Shown: piece after piece, positions 16,501 to 24,700 of the stretch | Position numbering within the stretch: position 1 is the first letter of the stretch | Layout: every line of letters begins with the position of its first letter | DNA from: Caldilineae bacterium | GTDB taxonomy: Bacteria > Chloroflexota > Anaerolineae > Epilineales > Epilineaceae | DNA: 32,894 nucleotides | Direction: 5' to 3' | Assembly (NCBI GenBank): GCA_020634625.1 | Contig: JACKBJ010000025.1 | Coordinates: 1 to 32,894, forward strand | Position numbers and translations under genes: made by a program | Notes under the pieces: generated by a model | What the model was told of the DNA's origin: nothing | Databases searched by the model: none | What the model saw: only the letters and a program-made list of their open reading frames with translations

Positions 16501-17779
16501 CGGACGAACCGCTGTCGCCCGGAACATCGCCTCGCGCGAGGCCACCCGACCCGAAGTCTGCGTCGGCAGAGCCGTCCGGCTGGTAGGCGTAGATCGTGAA
16601 GTCGATGGCTGGCTGCGGATTCTGGATCGAGTACACGCCGAAGTAGGCGCCCCCATCGGACCGAGCGACCACGCCGGCTCCGACGTCGCGCAAGCCCGCG
16701 GCGTCCACGGAGAGCCAGCCGTCGTCGGAGAAGCTCGTGTCCAGGGCTCCAGAGGCGTCGAGCTTCACGAGCAGGGCATCCCAAGTCTGGTCCGTCCCGC
16801 CGTTGGCCGCGTCGGTGCGGCCCGCCAACAGGATCGATCCCCCTGGACCCATCGCCATGTGCGCCGCCGTGTCGCGTTGGCCCGTCGGGTCGGCGCTCAC
16901 GAAGCCAGCGCCGGCGCCGAAGCTGGTGTCCGTGGCGCCGTCGGCCGTCACATGCGCCACGAAGACGTCGGCACCGCCTTCGAAGCCGCGCGTGTAGTCC
17001 GTTCCGGCCACCAGGATCGTGTCGGAGTCCAGCCAGGCCATGTCCCGTACGAACAGCCACTCGCCGATGACGTGCACGCCGTTGTCGGTCGGATCGGATG
17101 CGACGTCGTCCTGAGCGCTGAAACTCGCATCGACGGCGCCTGACGCGGCGTAGCGCGTCAAGTGGCTTGTGCTGGCCACGATGATCCTGTCGTCGTCTTG
17201 ACCCGGATCGGGCTGCAGCAACACGCTGATATTGCCTTCGAAGCGGTTGTAGATCGGGTTCGTGTCGACGACCCATCCATCCGTGCCGAAGCTGCCGTCC
17301 AGGCTTCCGTCCGCATTGAAGCGCACGATGAGCGGTTGCGTCTCCGTGCCATCATGCACCCCGCCGACCGCCACGACTTTCCCGTTCGCCTGCTCGGCGG
17401 CGGCCGCGATGTAGGACTGGTTGCCGGGAAGCGCGGGCGTGATGAAGGGCGAGATCGGCGTCCCCTGATCCACGGGCTGACCGTTGGCCTGGTAGATCAC
17501 GAGGATGGCCCGGCCCTTCGAAACGCCGAACTGCCATATCCGTCCATCCGCGCCGACGATCATCGCGTGGGTATCGGAGACCTGGATGTCGGGGTAGGCG
17601 AACTGGGTGCCCCCGAGGGCGAAGTCGGGATCCAACTCGCCTGGCCCGGCCAGCACGCCGGCGCCGCTCAGCAACGCGAGCAGCGTGGCGGCGAGGCCCG
17701 CCCAGAGTCTTCGCGGCCAGGCTCCTCTGGTCGGCTCACGTCGCTGGGTCCGGACCGACATGCACGGGTCGTGGTTCAC
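13538..17779 (-). CDS. Secreted delta-60 repeat protein with cadherin-like, PKD-like and post-COAP-1-like domains
   Basis: The product is 1,413 residues. GTG 17779 is chosen because AAGGAG lies six bases upstream; ATG 17761 is the alternative. A basic stretch and a hydrophobic segment (LWAGLAATLLALLSGAGVLAG) form the signal peptide. Two near-identical 423-residue units follow (residues 48-470 and 471-886), each built of delta-60 repeats such as LDPDFALGG, SLDGSFGTDG and ALDTSFSDDG. Then come a calcium-loop-like DADADGMGD, a Val/Ser/Thr-rich region, a cadherin-like segment (SLTDANGDVVGLSASVG), a PKD-like domain (VYRATVTVEDKD), and a C-terminal domain (VTGGGWIDSPAGAF to IKIHKN) resembling post-COAP-1. 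No membrane anchor is visible at the end, so it is probably released or held non-covalently. It is expressed from the heptamer promoter at 17908-17960. The role is likely a surface or matrix protein; no enzyme motif is seen. Confidence 0.8.
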   Translation of the reverse strand: MNHDPCMSVRTQRREPTRGAWPRRLWAGLAATLLALLSGAGVLAGPGELDPDFALGGTQFAYPDIQVSDTHAMIVGADGRIWQFGVSKGRAILVIYQANGQPVDQGTPISPFITPALPGNQSYIAAAAEQANGKVVAVGGVHDGTETQPLIVRFNADGSLDGSFGTDGWVVDTNPIYNRFEGNISVLLQPDPGQDDDRIIVASTSHLTRYAASGAVDASFSAQDDVASDPTDNGVHVIGEWLFVRDMAWLDSDTILVAGTDYTRGFEGGADVFVAHVTADGATDTSFGAGAGFVSADPTGQRDTAAHMAMGPGGSILLAGRTDAANGGTDQTWDALLVKLDASGALDTSFSDDGWLSVDAAGLRDVGAGVVARSDGGAYFGVYSIQNPQPAIDFTIYAYQPDGSADADFGSGGLARGDVPGDSGSSEAASAMAVQADGKLLIGGLVITPFDYLSPRGFGVARVQTTGSPGSLDPSFGTGGAQFAYPSIRVSDTQAVLVAPNGRIWQFGVAKSRVALVIYETDGQPVEQGTLISPFVMPALPGNSSYIAAAAAQADGKVVAVGGVHDGTETQPLIVRFNADGSLDGSFGTGGWVVDTNPIYNRFEGNIGVLLQPVAGQDDDKIIVASTQYLTRYMATGAVDASFSSQDDVASNPNDNGVHVIGDWLYVRDLAWLDANSILVAGTDYRGGFESGADVFVAHVTAEGAPDTSFGSGAGFVSVDPTGQRDTVARMAMGPGGSILLAGRTDAANGSDQTWDALLVRLSATGALDTSFSGDGWLTVNAAGLRDVGIGVATRPDGKTLFGVYSIANPQPAIDFTIYAFLPDGSADLSFGAGGLARGDVAGDSGSSEAASAMAVQADGQLLIGGLVAAPFDFRSPRGFGIARFDPPQLDADADGMGDAFESSFGGSTPENSVTISSNEANAGTTTSGSAETGATIDTGSVEVAFPAGTSVESAAAAIEIEIVVDATTSEARLSVSGADLGGGTKTIVMPFDATAPQPAVCIDDSASASIETVVSNGICTASVIAIPATVGSSNTVGPHTVTRISSAPARVQVAGLANTALATLDTSNLAPSLGEGAATVQVDEGQTASNGGSLTDANGDVVGLSASVGTVANNGDGSWSWSFDTADGPSQSQTVTIDADDGRGGTDQIAFDLVVANTAPNVTGLVVPIVPIDVANQSGLEMMASFNDAAGALDAPFTCRFDRDGDGEVDAVVTNVSGSTCSTGLAYDAPGVYRATVTVEDKDAGVGTTTATSYVVIYDADGGFVTGGGWIDSPAGAFAADPDLTGKATFGFVAKYKPGKTQPEGNTEFHFQAGDLRFQSTGDYMWLVVSGSGHKATYKGTGTVNGGGNYGFMVTAIDAANTNSTNEDLFRIKIWNKDAGDGVIYDNHCGSSGDDADPCTALGGGNIKIHKN
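15110..17640 (-). repeat. Tandem duplication of a 1,269-bp unit inside the delta-60 gene
   Basis: The codon for the Leu of ELDPDF (17635-17633) and the matching Leu of SLDPSF (16366-16364) are 1,269 bases apart, that is 423 codons. The two units stay collinear with long near-identical protein blocks, for example PLIVRFNADGSLDGSFGT and DTAAHMAMGPGGSILLAG versus DTVARMAMGPGGSILLAG. This is an in-frame duplication recent enough to be obvious by eye. Confidence 0.8.
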
Positions 17780-17907
17780 GCTGGGCTCCTTGTTGTTCAA
17801 GGTGGTGCGCGCGTCGCGGCGTCGCGAGCCGTGCGCTGGTCGACGGGAAGGCGATCGCCAAGGCCGGGCGAAGACGACCGTCCATCGCGACCGCTTGGAT
17901 GGGATTG

Positions 17908-17960
17908 AGCATCGAGGCAGACCGGCCGGGCGTCCTGAGCCGGATCTGAGCTTGACCTGA
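17908..17960 (-). promoter_or_regulatory. Direct-repeat operator and promoter, site 3
   Basis: On the minus strand the heptamers are TCAGGTC (17960-17954), TCAGATC (17949-17943) and TCAGGAC (17938-17932), at 11-bp steps. GATGCT (17913-17908) follows after exactly 18 bp as the -10 box. The first 14 bases, TCAGGTCAAGCTCA, are identical to the matching part of site 1. It drives the delta-60 repeat gene, with a predicted leader near 125 bases. Confidence 0.75.
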
Positions 17961-18103
17961 GTCTTTTCGGCTCTCCCAGGACGACGCGGGACGCAATACC
18001 GCGCCCCGCCGACGCCGACTCCCTGGGACGCCCGTGCAACGGAGCCGCGCCAGGCTTCATCCAAGGCTGCGTAGGGCGCCACCGATCCATGCCTGGCAAG
18101 CGC

Positions 18104-18131
18104 TTGACCCAAGCGGTGAGATGAATATGGT
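18104..18131 (+). promoter_or_regulatory. vapBC promoter
   Basis: TTGACC (18104-18109), a 16-bp spacer and TATGGT (18126-18131) make a sigma70-like promoter. Seven bases past the -10 box is the A of ATG 18139, so the transcript probably begins at or next to the vapB start codon. VapB-type antitoxins usually autoregulate by binding over this region with the toxin. Confidence 0.55.
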
Positions 18132-18138
18132 TACCCGT

Positions 18139-18387
18139 ATGAAGACGACCATCGATATTGCCGACCCGCTGCTCGGTGAGATCAAGCAGCTCGCCACCCG
18201 CGAGGGCATCACCCTTCGCCAGTTGGTCGAGGAGGGGCTGCGGCTGGTCCTGGCGCGGCGTCAGGTGCCGACGGACGGCTTTCGGCTGCGCGATGCCAGC
18301 GTCGGCGGCGAGGGCGTTCAGGCGGGCGTGTCGGAAGGCGACTGGTCGAGCCTCCGCGATCTCGTCTACGAAGGCCGAGGCGCTTGA
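18139..18387 (+). CDS. vapB: VapB-family antitoxin
   Basis: This 82-residue protein begins MKTTIDIADPLLGEIKQLA, a ribbon-helix-helix-type N-terminus as in VapB/type II antitoxins, followed by REGITLRQLVEEGLRLVLARR. The C-terminal half (GFRLRDASVGG to LRDLVYEGRGA) would wrap and neutralise the toxin. ATG 18139 fits the family N-terminus and the promoter position, giving a leaderless message. ATG 18121 and 18127 are in frame but overlap the -10 box. The stop overlaps the start of the toxin gene by four bases (TTGA), so the two are translationally coupled. It acts in the cytoplasm by blocking VapC and repressing its own promoter, as known for the family. Confidence 0.8.
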   Translation: MKTTIDIADPLLGEIKQLATREGITLRQLVEEGLRLVLARRQVPTDGFRLRDASVGGEGVQAGVSEGDWSSLRDLVYEGRGA

Positions 18388-18818
18388 TCGCGGTCGACAC
18401 GAACCTGTTGGTCTACGCCCACCGACGGGACTCCGAGTGGAACACCGCCGCGCGTTCGGCCCTGTCCGATCTGGCGGAAGGCAGGCGCGCCTGGGCCATC
18501 CCGTGGCCCTGCGTCCACGAGTTCGTGGCCATCGTCACCCACCCGAAGATCTACCAACCGCCTTCGACCATCGCCGAGGCCATCGATCAGGTCGAGGCCT
18601 GGCTCGAGTCGCCGGGCCTGCTGCTCCTGGCCGAGGCGGACGGCTACTGGCCCCGCCTGCGGGCGCTGGCCGAAGGCGGGCGGGTGCGCGGACCGATGAT
18701 CCACGATGCGCGCGTCGCGGCCCTGTGCCGGCTCCACGGCGTGCGCGAGCTCTGGACCGCTGACCGAGACTTCGGTCGCTTTCCGGAGCTCCGCTGCCGC
18801 AACGTGCTCCTCCGCTGA
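18384..18818 (+). CDS. vapC: VapC-family PIN-domain ribonuclease toxin
   Basis: This 144-residue PIN-domain protein has the usual toxin length. The acidic metal-binding residues are visible: Asp5 in IAVDTNLLVYA, Glu in VHEFVAIV (about residue 48), Asp in MIHDARVAALC (about 112), and the final Asp residues in TADRDFGRF (about 130). VapC toxins cleave specific RNAs, often initiator tRNA or the 23S rRNA sarcin-ricin loop; the target here cannot be read from sequence. It starts at TTG 18384, overlapping the vapB stop, with purine-rich GAGG just upstream. The weak start codon favours an excess of antitoxin. It converges with the permease-Usp gene after a gap of only 15 bases. Confidence 0.85.
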   Translation: MIAVDTNLLVYAHRRDSEWNTAARSALSDLAEGRRAWAIPWPCVHEFVAIVTHPKIYQPPSTIAEAIDQVEAWLESPGLLLLAEADGYWPRLRALAEGGRVRGPMIHDARVAALCRLHGVRELWTADRDFGRFPELRCRNVLLR

Positions 18819-18833
18819 GCCGGGCGCGCTCCC

Positions 18834-21452
18834 TCAGCCCTCCGCCCCATCCATAGCGCTGGCCCCCCGCGCCATGTCCGGCACCAGGAAGACCTCGCCG
18901 GCGGTGTGGGTGACCACCTGGCCGGCCACGTTGCCGATCAGCGCGCTGACCAGGCCGGTGCGGCCGTGCGAGCTGAGCATGGCCAGGCCGCGCTCGTCGG
19001 TGGCGCCCATCTCGGCGATGATCGCCCGGGCCGGGTGCATGGCGCGGATGCGGATGCGGGCGCGCAGGCCCTCGGCCGTCAGAGCGCCGGCGATGGCTTC
19101 CAGGTAGGCGCGCGCGCCGGCCTCGGCCCGGGCCCGCAGGGCGGCCACCGCGTCGGCCAGCAGGCCGAAGTCCTCGGCGCGCGGGATCTCGAGCACCGTC
19201 AGCAGGACGATCTCGGCATCGTGCAGCCGCGCCAGGAGGCGGGCGAAGGGCAGCGTCGATTCGGCCGTGGTCGAGCCGTCCAGCGAGACCACCAGCGTGT
19301 CCAGGCGCGGGTCGGACAGGCTGCCGTCGGCGTTGGGGCGGACCACCACCACCGGCCGGCGCGCCTGCTGGATCACGTCGCGCGTGTTGCGGCCGAGGAG
19401 GAAGCCGGCCAGGCCGCTGCGGCCGTGCGAGCTGAGGACGATGCAGGCGGCGTCGATGGCCTCGGCCGCCCCGCGGATGGCCGCCTCGACCTTGCCGCCG
19501 CGCAGCATCGCGTCGGCCGGGATGCCATCGGCCGCCAGCCGGGCCACCTGCGCCTGCAGGTAGCGCGCCCGCTCGCCGACCGGCCCGTCCAGCGCCGCCG
19601 CGGCTTCCAGGCTGCCGTCGGCCGGCAGCTGGGCCGCCGGCAGCACCGACAGCAGGGTCAGCCGGCCGCCGCCCTTGGCCAGGCTCCTGGCCATCGGCAG
19701 GGCCCGCTCCGAGAAGGGCGAGCCGTCCAGGGGCACCAGCAGCCGCGCCAGGTCGGGCAGGGCGCCGCGCCAGCCGCTGCCCGGCTCGGGCAGGGCCGGC
19801 CAGCGGGTGGCCGCCTCGACGATCTCGGCCGGCAGGGCCTCCGCCATCGCCGGCGCCGGCAGGCGCTGGCCCGGGCCGAAACCGCCGGGCGCCGTCAGCT
19901 CGATCTCGGCCAGCCGCTCGGCCAGCTCGCCCGGCTCGCCCAGCTGGCGGCGGAAGTAGCTGAAGCCGACGTAGAGCAGCGGGATGAACAAGAAGTAGGT
20001 CCAGGCGCCCTCGGCGAAGCGCTCGTAGAAGATGATCAGCGTCGCCACGCTGGTCAGCAGGGCCGAGGCGACGGCGCCGGCCAGGGTGGCCGCCTTGCCG
20101 GCCTCGAAGCCGCCGCGCAGCTCGCGGATCAGCCGCTTGCCGGCCGCCCAGCCGGTCATCGACAGCAGGATGAAGACGCCGGCGGCGTAGATCGCCAGGT
20201 AGGTCTCCTCCTCGGCCCCGAAGGCCAGGAAGCAGACGCAGCAGATGGCCACCTCGAGCCAGACCGGCGCGTCGGCCACGCCGAAGGCGTTGGGCCGGCC
20301 CAGGCGCCGCGGCACGTAGTTGCGGGTCGAGAGGCCCAGGAACAGGTTCTGCAGGCCCTGCGAGCTGGCCGCCGAGGCCGAGAGCAGCACGGCGATGCCG
20401 ATCAGCGTGCCCAGGGTGCCCAGCGGCAGGTTGAGGCCGGGGATATTCCAGGGCAGGAGCAGGTCCATCGTCTGGGTGAAGACCGAGACCTCGGGGTCGG
20501 CCGGCGTCGACAGCTTGAACATGGCCGGCCCGACCACCAGCATCGTCGCCGCCGCCGTGCCCATGATGATGATCAGGCTGCCGAATGCCTTGCGCGCCTT
20601 GTCGGCCGCCGAGCCGCCGTAGGCCGCCACCAGGTTGGCGAAGACCTCGATGCCGGTCATCACCGCCAGGATGCGGACGTAGCCGCCCAGCGTGAAGTGG
20701 AAGTAGCTGCCCGGGCTGGCCCCGGCGCGCAGGCCCAGCTCCGCCGCCATCTCCGGGTGCAGCGCCGTCGTCGCCGCCACCTGGGCCTCGGTCAGCGGCG
20801 GCGTCGCCGCCAGCGAGAAGGCGCGCAGGTCGAAGCCGGGCAGGATGCCGAAGGCCGGCGTGCCCTCGGGGAAGCCGCCCAGCAGGCCGAAGTGGCGCGC
20901 CAGCGTCGACAGGATCATCGCCCAGAGCAGGCCCAGCACCGCCAGGGTGGCCGGGCCGAAGAAGCGCGCGGCCGTCTTGGGACCGCGGTTGACCAGCCAG
21001 CCGGTGGCGATCGACAGCAGGATCGCGATGATCACCCGCGCCTCGATGCCCAGGAGCTCGGCGCCGCGCAGCGTGCTCGAGCGGTCGGCGATGAAGGTCA
21101 CCAGGGCCGACATGCTCACCAGGAAGGTCAGCGTGTACTCGACGAAGGTGATGCCGGCGTTGATCTTGACCGCCCAGCTGCCGAACTCCTCCTCCGACAG
21201 GCCGCTGCCGCCGGAGCCGTCGGTGACCCAGCGCATCACCAGCCGGTACATGGCCGAGACCATGGCGATGGTGAAGACCACCAGCCAGACCGTCGGGCCG
21301 AAGGTCACGTCGGCCACGCCGGCCGCCGCGCCGACCACGATCAGGCTCAGGAAGGGCCCGAAGACGTAGAGCGGCGAGGTGGCCGGATCGCCGCCTCCGG
21401 CCAGCGCGCCCTCGAAGGCGTTGGAAAGCTTGTGCGAGATGGCTGCAGCCAC
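18834..21452 (-). CDS. APC-superfamily permease with two C-terminal universal stress protein domains
   Basis: The product is 872 residues. GTG 21452 is chosen because AGGGGGA lies six bases upstream; longer in-frame starts lack a ribosome site. Residues 1 to about 510 form a polytopic membrane domain with around 12 hydrophobic segments, resembling amino-acid/polyamine/organocation permeases. The substrate is not evident. Two Usp domains follow, at about 569-714 and 715-860. Each opens with a beta strand (LARLLVPLDGSPFSERAL; LDTLVVSLDGSTTAESTL) and has the ATP-binding G-x2-G-x9-G signature (SSHGRSGLAGFLLGRN; SSHGRTGLVSALIGN). The Usp pair probably regulates transport in response to nucleotide, as seen in other permease-Usp fusions. 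Charged residues at the end argue for a cytoplasmic C-terminus. Confidence 0.8.
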   Translation of the reverse strand: MAAAISHKLSNAFEGALAGGGDPATSPLYVFGPFLSLIVVGAAAGVADVTFGPTVWLVVFTIAMVSAMYRLVMRWVTDGSGGSGLSEEEFGSWAVKINAGITFVEYTLTFLVSMSALVTFIADRSSTLRGAELLGIEARVIIAILLSIATGWLVNRGPKTAARFFGPATLAVLGLLWAMILSTLARHFGLLGGFPEGTPAFGILPGFDLRAFSLAATPPLTEAQVAATTALHPEMAAELGLRAGASPGSYFHFTLGGYVRILAVMTGIEVFANLVAAYGGSAADKARKAFGSLIIIMGTAAATMLVVGPAMFKLSTPADPEVSVFTQTMDLLLPWNIPGLNLPLGTLGTLIGIAVLLSASAASSQGLQNLFLGLSTRNYVPRRLGRPNAFGVADAPVWLEVAICCVCFLAFGAEEETYLAIYAAGVFILLSMTGWAAGKRLIRELRGGFEAGKAATLAGAVASALLTSVATLIIFYERFAEGAWTYFLFIPLLYVGFSYFRRQLGEPGELAERLAEIELTAPGGFGPGQRLPAPAMAEALPAEIVEAATRWPALPEPGSGWRGALPDLARLLVPLDGSPFSERALPMARSLAKGGGRLTLLSVLPAAQLPADGSLEAAAALDGPVGERARYLQAQVARLAADGIPADAMLRGGKVEAAIRGAAEAIDAACIVLSSHGRSGLAGFLLGRNTRDVIQQARRPVVVVRPNADGSLSDPRLDTLVVSLDGSTTAESTLPFARLLARLHDAEIVLLTVLEIPRAEDFGLLADAVAALRARAEAGARAYLEAIAGALTAEGLRARIRIRAMHPARAIIAEMGATDERGLAMLSSHGRTGLVSALIGNVAGQVVTHTAGEVFLVPDMARGASAMDGAEG

Positions 21453-21592
21453 GCGGTTCCCCCTGGTCTGTGGGTCTGGAAGCGGCGGGAGGCGAATCGC
21501 CCGGCGCATCGGGTCGGCGCGCGCATCCTGCCGCCGCGAGACCCACCCAGATCTTGACACGGATTGGCCTACGCGGCCAGGGCGGTCAGGGT

Positions 21593-21621
21593 TTGACGGC
21601 GATCGGGGCCGGGTTTAGACT
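21593..21621 (+). promoter_or_regulatory. Sigma70-like promoter of the sulfur/redox operon
   Basis: TTGACG (21593-21598), a 17-bp spacer and TAGACT (21616-21621) form a good sigma70-type promoter. The predicted start near 21628 leaves a leader of about 130 bases before ATG 21758. The whole divergent gap (21453-21757) holds no gene. A second TTGACA at 21554-21559 has no -10 partner at normal distance. No clear promoter for the divergent permease gene was seen. Confidence 0.6.
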
Positions 21622-21688
21622 CTGCCTGGTTGCGCCACTAACACGCGAACATCCACATCGTGCCGACCTCGCGCCCGCCGCGATGGGA

Positions 21689-21707
21689 GCCTGGCACCGA
21701 GCCAGGC
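21689..21707 (+). other. Hairpin in the leader of the oxidoreductase mRNA
   Basis: GCCTGGC (21689-21695) and GCCAGGC (21701-21707) form a perfect 7-bp stem with loop ACCGA inside the predicted 5' leader. It lies about 50 bases before the start codon. It matches no riboswitch class I recognise. It could be a regulatory or stability element. Confidence 0.35.
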
Positions 21708-21757
21708 CGAGCACGCCGGGTCGCGACCGGTCGGCACTCCCGACTCGGAGATTCGGC

Positions 21758-24700
21758 ATGCTCAGCTCCCCCACGGCCGTGGACGCCAGCCTGCGTCGCG
21801 GCCTCCGACCCGACGCCTTCGAGGCCCCGCGCCTGGCCTTCGGCCTCGACTTCGAGGCGCTCTACGCGCGCGAGGGACTGGCCCGGATCGACGCCGCCTT
21901 CCTCGACGGCCTGGCCGAGGCCGATGCGGCCCTGCATGCGCGGCTGCGCGCGGCGCGCGAAGCGCCCGAGGCGCTCGACCGGGTGGCCGAGGGCGACCTG
22001 CTCCTGGCCCTGGCGCCGCAGCTCGAGCGCTTCCTGGCCCGGCTCTTCGACATCGAGGCCGAGGTGGCGGCGCAGACCGCCGCCCAGGACGCGCTCGACC
22101 CGATCTTCGACTGCCAGCGCAAGTTCGTCCAGCAGCAGGCCCTGCGGCGCTTCAAGGCGCCCGAGGCCGAGGGCTTCGACGGCCCCGCGCTGCGGGCCGC
22201 GCTCGAGGCGCGGCTGGGCGGACCGCTCGACGAGCTGGCCCTGGCCAGCCAGATCCTGGCCTGGCGCGAGGACGAGGCGGCCCACGCCGAGGCCCTGGAC
22301 GAGGCGGCCCGCTACGCCGCCTGGGCCCACCACAGCCAGGCCGGCAAGGTGGCCCACCGCGGCTGGGCCCTGTTCAAGGCGCCCGGCCGGCTCGACCCGA
22401 TGAACCTCATCCCGCTCGAGCGGGTGATCGAGGGCGGCGCCGAGCGGCTGCGCCTGCCACAGGCGCACCAGCGGCGCCGCGAGGGCTTCGGTCTGACCGA
22501 CGAAGGCGCCGGCCTGGCCGAGGCCCTGGGGGAGATGCACTACTGCATCTACTGCCAGCACCAGGGCAACGACACCTGCGCCTGCGGCCTGCCGGACGCC
22601 AGGACCGGCCAGATCATGACCAACAAGCTGGGCCGCGAGATGCTCGGCTGCCCGCTCGAGGAGCGCATCAGCGAGTTCCAGGAGACCAAGGCCATGGGCC
22701 TGGTGCTGGCGCCGCTGGCGATCATCGCCGTCGACAACCCGCTCTGCGCCGGCACCGGCCACCGCATCTGCAACGACTGCATGATCAGCTGCATCTACCA
22801 GCGCGGCCAGCGCGAGCCGGTGAACATCCCGCAGGCCGAGACCCGGGTGCTCAAGGACCTGCTGGCCCTGCCCTGGGGCTTCGAGATCTACAGCCTGCTG
22901 ACCCGCTGGAACCCGCTCGACCTGCGCCGCCCGCTGCCGCTGCCGGCCAGCGGCTATTCGGTGCTGGTGGTCGGCATGGGGCCGGCCGGCTACACCCTGG
23001 CGCACCACCTGCTCAACCAGGGCCACGCCGTGGTGGCGGTGGACGGCCTCAAGATCGAGCCGCTGGCGCCCGAGCTGTCGGGCCTGGCGCCCGACGGGCG
23101 ACGCCTGGGCTTCCAGCCGATCAAGGATGCGTCGGTGCTGCACGAGGCGCTCGACGAGCGGGTCAACGCCGGCTTCGGCGGCGTGGCCGAGTACGGCATC
23201 ACCGTGCGCTGGGACAAGAACTTCCTGAAGATCATCCGCCTGCTGCTCGAGCGCCGCGCCGAATTCGGCATGCACGGCGGCGTGCGCTTCGGCGGCACCT
23301 TCGACCTCGACGCGGCCTACGCCATGGGCTTCGACCACGTGGCCCTGTGCATGGGGGCCGGCAAGCCGACCATCATCCCGATGGACCAGGGCCTGGCGCG
23401 CGGCGTGCGCCAGGCCTCGGATTTTCTGATGGGCTTGCAGCTGACCGGCGCCGCCCGGCGCGACACGGTGGCCAACCTGCACGTCCGGCTGCCGGTGGTG
23501 GTCATCGGCGGCGGCCTGACCGCCATCGACACCTGCACCGAGTCGCTGGCCTACTATCCCGTCCAGGTCGAGAAGTTCCTGACCCGCTACGAGACCCTGG
23601 TGGCCGAGCGGGGCGAGGCGGCCGTCCGGGCCAGCTGGAGCGTCGAGGACCTGGGCCTGGCCGAGGAGTGGATGGGCCACGCGCGGGCCATCCGCGACGA
23701 GCGTGCCCTGGCCGCGCGCGAGGGCCGCGAGCCGCGGCTGCGCGAGCTGCTCGAGGCCTGGGGCGGGGCGACCATCGTCTACCGCCGCACGCTGCAGGAG
23801 TCGCCCAGCTACCGCAACAACTGGGAGGAGGTGCAGAAGGCCTTCGAGGAGGGCATCCGCTTCATCGAAGGCTATTCGCCGACGGCGGTCGAGACCGACG
23901 CCTTCGGCCATGCGCTGCGGCTGCGCTGCAAGCCCTCCGCCGGCGGCGAGGAGCTGCTGCTCGACGCCCGCTCGGTGCTGGTGGCGGCCGGGACGGTGCC
24001 CAACACGGTTCTTGCCCGCGAGCACCCCGGCATCCGGCTCAGCGGCCGCTACTTCCAGGCCCTGGACGAGGCCGGCGCGGCGGCCGAGCCCGAGTGGCGG
24101 GTCAAGCCCGAGCGGGTCAACGTCCTCTTGTCGACCGAGGCCGAGGGCGCGCCGCGGGCCAGCTTCTTCGGCGACCTGCACCCGGACTTCGCCGGCAACG
24201 TCGTGGCGGCCATGGCCAGCGCCAAGCAGGGCTACCCGGTCATCGATCGGGTGATGCGCCAGCGGCCGGCCAGCGGCCTGGCGCCGGCCGAGCTGGCCGA
24301 GCGGCTGCGCGCCATGCTGCGCCCGACGGTGCACCAGGTGGTCCGGCTGACGCCCAACATCGTCGAGGTCATCGTGCGGGCGCCGGCCGCCGCGCGCGCC
24401 TTCGAGCCCGGCCAGTTCTACCGGCTGCAGAACTACGAGACCTTCGCGGCCCGCAGCGACGACACCGTGCTGGCCATGGAGGGCCTGGCCCTGACCGGCG
24501 CCTGGGTGGACAAGGACGCGGGCCTGCTGTCGACCATCGTGCTCGAGATGGGCGGCTCGTCCAACCTCTGCGCCAGCCTGCGCCCGGGCGAGCCGGTGAT
24601 CCTGATGGGCCCGACCGGCGCGCCGACGACGATCCCCTCGGGCGAGACGGTGATGCTGGTCGGCGGCGGCTTGGGCAACGCGGTGCTGTTCTCGATCGGC

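Larger units (their letters stand above)
17780..18138. other. Divergent intergenic region, delta-60 gene / vapBC
   Basis: These 359 bases contain no supported gene. They hold the heptamer-repeat promoter (17908-17960, minus strand), about 125 bases of predicted leader for the delta-60 gene with its Shine-Dalgarno AAGGAG, and the vapB promoter (18104-18131). I see nothing recognisable between about 17965 and 18100. Confidence 0.5.

Noticed and set aside
21554..21559. TTGACA as the -35 box of the redox operon
   Set aside because: No acceptable -10 box lies 16-18 bp downstream, whereas TTGACG at 21593 has TAGACT at exactly 17 bp.
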